From contig CAINFC010000198.1 of assembly GCA_903847975.1 (NCBI GenBank), positions 1 through 64,000 on the forward strand: a stretch of 64,000 nucleotides of DNA, written 5' to 3'. The notes below the pieces were generated by a model. The model was given only the letters and a program-made list of their open reading frames with translations, made no database searches and had not been told where the DNA came from. Made by a program: the position numbers and the translations under genes. Every line of letters starts with the position of its first letter. The stretch's first letter is position 1. The DNA is from an uncultured Acidobacteriota bacterium. Its GTDB lineage: Bacteria; Acidobacteriota; UBA6911; CAINFC01. This document shows positions 63,031 to 64,000 of the stretch, piece by piece.

Positions 63031-63762
63031 ATGGCCCGCATCAGGAAATGGAAGGGAGTGTACTCTGCCCCGCTCGGGTGCGCATTTCTGTTCGGGATGG
63101 TCTCCCTTTTCCTGCTTGCCGGCCCGGGGCGCGGGGCGCCGGAAGGGGTCGACGCAGCCCTTTCCTCCTTCGAGGATATGGCCGCCCGCTATCGTGAAAT
63201 ACGCGATTACCGCTGCGTGCTCATCAAGCAGGAGTGGCTGCACAACCGGATGGATCAGCAGAAAATGATCCTGCTGTTCCGGAAGCCGATGGATATCAAG
63301 CTGACCTGGATTACCCCGAACAGCGGGCAGCAGGCTGTCTACCGGGTGCAGAAAAGCAAAAACCGGTTTCGGGCCAGAAAAGGGGGATGGCTGGGCTTTT
63401 TCACCGTGGATATGGATATCAACGACAAGCGGGCTCTGGAAACGAGCCGCTACCCGATCACCTGTGCGGGCATCGGAGCGGTCCTGGAAAAAACCATGCA
63501 GGATATCGGCCTCGGACAGTGCGAGGTCCGCACCCTCGGAGAAGAAAATGTCGACGGCCAGCCTTGCCTGCACCTGGAATTCCATTCCCTCGGTCCGAAA
63601 AATTTCCATCAGTCGCTGCGCACGGAATTCTGGGTGGACAAAAAGTCCGGGCTTCCGATTCAATTGAAAATGATGGACTACGAGCAGCGCATGATCGGCT
63701 GCTATACTTTTTCGCAATTGGAGTTGAACGTCGGGCTGACCGACAAGGATTTCGAGCTTTAG
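63031..63762 (+). CDS. DUF1571 exported protein
   Basis: The 243-residue protein has a signal peptide (GCAFLFGMVSLFLLAGPGRG) and a DUF1571 domain: YREIRDYRCVLIKQEW, LLFRKPMDIKLTW, YRVQKSKNRFRARKGG and GLPIQLKMMDYEQRM. The fold resembles LolA/LolB-like lipoprotein carriers, but the function is unknown. It follows the PP2C gene by 35 bp. Confidence 0.8.
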   Translation: MARIRKWKGVYSAPLGCAFLFGMVSLFLLAGPGRGAPEGVDAALSSFEDMAARYREIRDYRCVLIKQEWLHNRMDQQKMILLFRKPMDIKLTWITPNSGQQAVYRVQKSKNRFRARKGGWLGFFTVDMDINDKRALETSRYPITCAGIGAVLEKTMQDIGLGQCEVRTLGEENVDGQPCLHLEFHSLGPKNFHQSLRTEFWVDKKSGLPIQLKMMDYEQRMIGCYTFSQLELNVGLTDKDFEL

Positions 63763-63828
63763 TGCCAGCATACAATCATCGGGTCCCCACCCCCCCCAGG
63801 GAGAGTCCGGGAGGGAGACCCTTAGCCA

Positions 63829-64000
63829 ATGGATACGCCCAATATGAATTGTCCTCATTGTAACAAGGCGGTCAAAGAGGGGGCCACCTTTTGTGTTTTC
63901 TGCGGAGGGAAAATTGCCGGCGCCGCCCCCCCCCCGCCGGCCGCCGCGCCGGTCGCGGTTCGCCTGGCCTGCACCGCCGGGGAGCATGGCGGCCAGCAAT
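63829..64000 (+). CDS. Zinc-ribbon protein, N-terminal part (runs off the window)
   Basis: The ATG at 63829 follows GGAGGGAGA. The first 57 residues contain a zinc ribbon (CPHCNKAVKEGATFCVFCGG), a run of Pro/Ala encoded partly by ten consecutive C (63926-63935), and then CTAGEHGGQQ, which looks like the entry to an FHA domain. It probably is a further FHA reader in the same operon. The remainder is outside the window. Confidence 0.7.
   Translation, partial: MDTPNMNCPHCNKAVKEGATFCVFCGGKIAGAAPPPPAAAPVAVRLACTAGEHGGQQ

Overview
The window reads as chromosomal DNA of a GC-rich (about 60%), Gram-negative-like anaerobic bacterium. The mix of multihaem cytochrome, glycyl-radical enzyme, HgcAB pair, Tat-exported sugar enzyme, IF-2 with a long Ala/Pro/Glu-rich N-terminus and the order rimP-nusA-infB-ylxP-rbfA-nrnA-truB fits Acidobacteriota, possibly an Aminicenantia-like lineage. 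That placement is an inference. No rRNA, tRNA, CRISPR array, prophage or insertion sequence was seen.

Layout. 1-426: compound palindromic repeat and a short inverted repeat, no gene. 427-6312 (minus): secreted protein, ribose-type ABC permease and ATPase without a binding protein, SpoIIE-type phosphatase, Tat-exported TIM-barrel sugar enzyme. 6433-11166 (plus): heterodimeric ABC exporter and a secreted metallo-beta-lactamase-fold hydrolase. 11382-14574 (minus): operon marR - hgcA - hgcB - PLP decarboxylase. HgcA carries the diagnostic NVWCAAGK corrinoid motif, so this is a mercury-methylation locus; the co-transcribed decarboxylase is the unusual part. 14880-16242 (plus): DUF2905 membrane protein and a metallophosphoesterase. 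16247-23450 (minus): sugar use (xylulokinase, KDPG aldolase, hexuronate-type MFS carrier, a Gfo/Idh/MocA remnant, galactokinase, a 68-residue membrane protein, Na+/sugar symporter). 23590-24858: MFS exporter. 24970-28152 (plus): glycyl-radical activase and an enzyme whose active-site residues match trans-4-hydroxyproline dehydratase HypD. 28149-29246: Old Yellow Enzyme. 29386-37673 (minus): translation/transcription operon. 37806-39041: MgtC/DUF4010 membrane protein, divergent from an octahaem cytochrome c at 39209. 40988-41434: second copy of the compound repeat. 41435-43621: M28 peptidase.

43987-51999 (minus) is a surface-polysaccharide cluster: a coiled-coil methyltransferase, a GT2-GT fusion, two GT4-type enzymes and a large polytopic GT-C-like protein. 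Its base composition looks lower in GC than its neighbours, which suggests transfer. 52270-59876 (minus) is a tight six-gene operon: extended ACP, two ketosynthases (the second lacking its first catalytic His), B12-binding radical SAM enzyme, thioester-reductase-like SDR and a GT4 glycosyltransferase. It looks like a pathway for an unusual, possibly glycosylated lipid that I cannot match to a known product. 60158-64000 (plus), behind a near-consensus promoter, is a phospho-signalling module: zinc-ribbon/FHA protein, PP2C phosphatase, DUF1571 protein and the start of another zinc-ribbon protein that runs off the window.

The two most notable systems are the hgcAB operon with its decarboxylase and the ketosynthase/ACP/B12-radical-SAM/glycosyltransferase operon.
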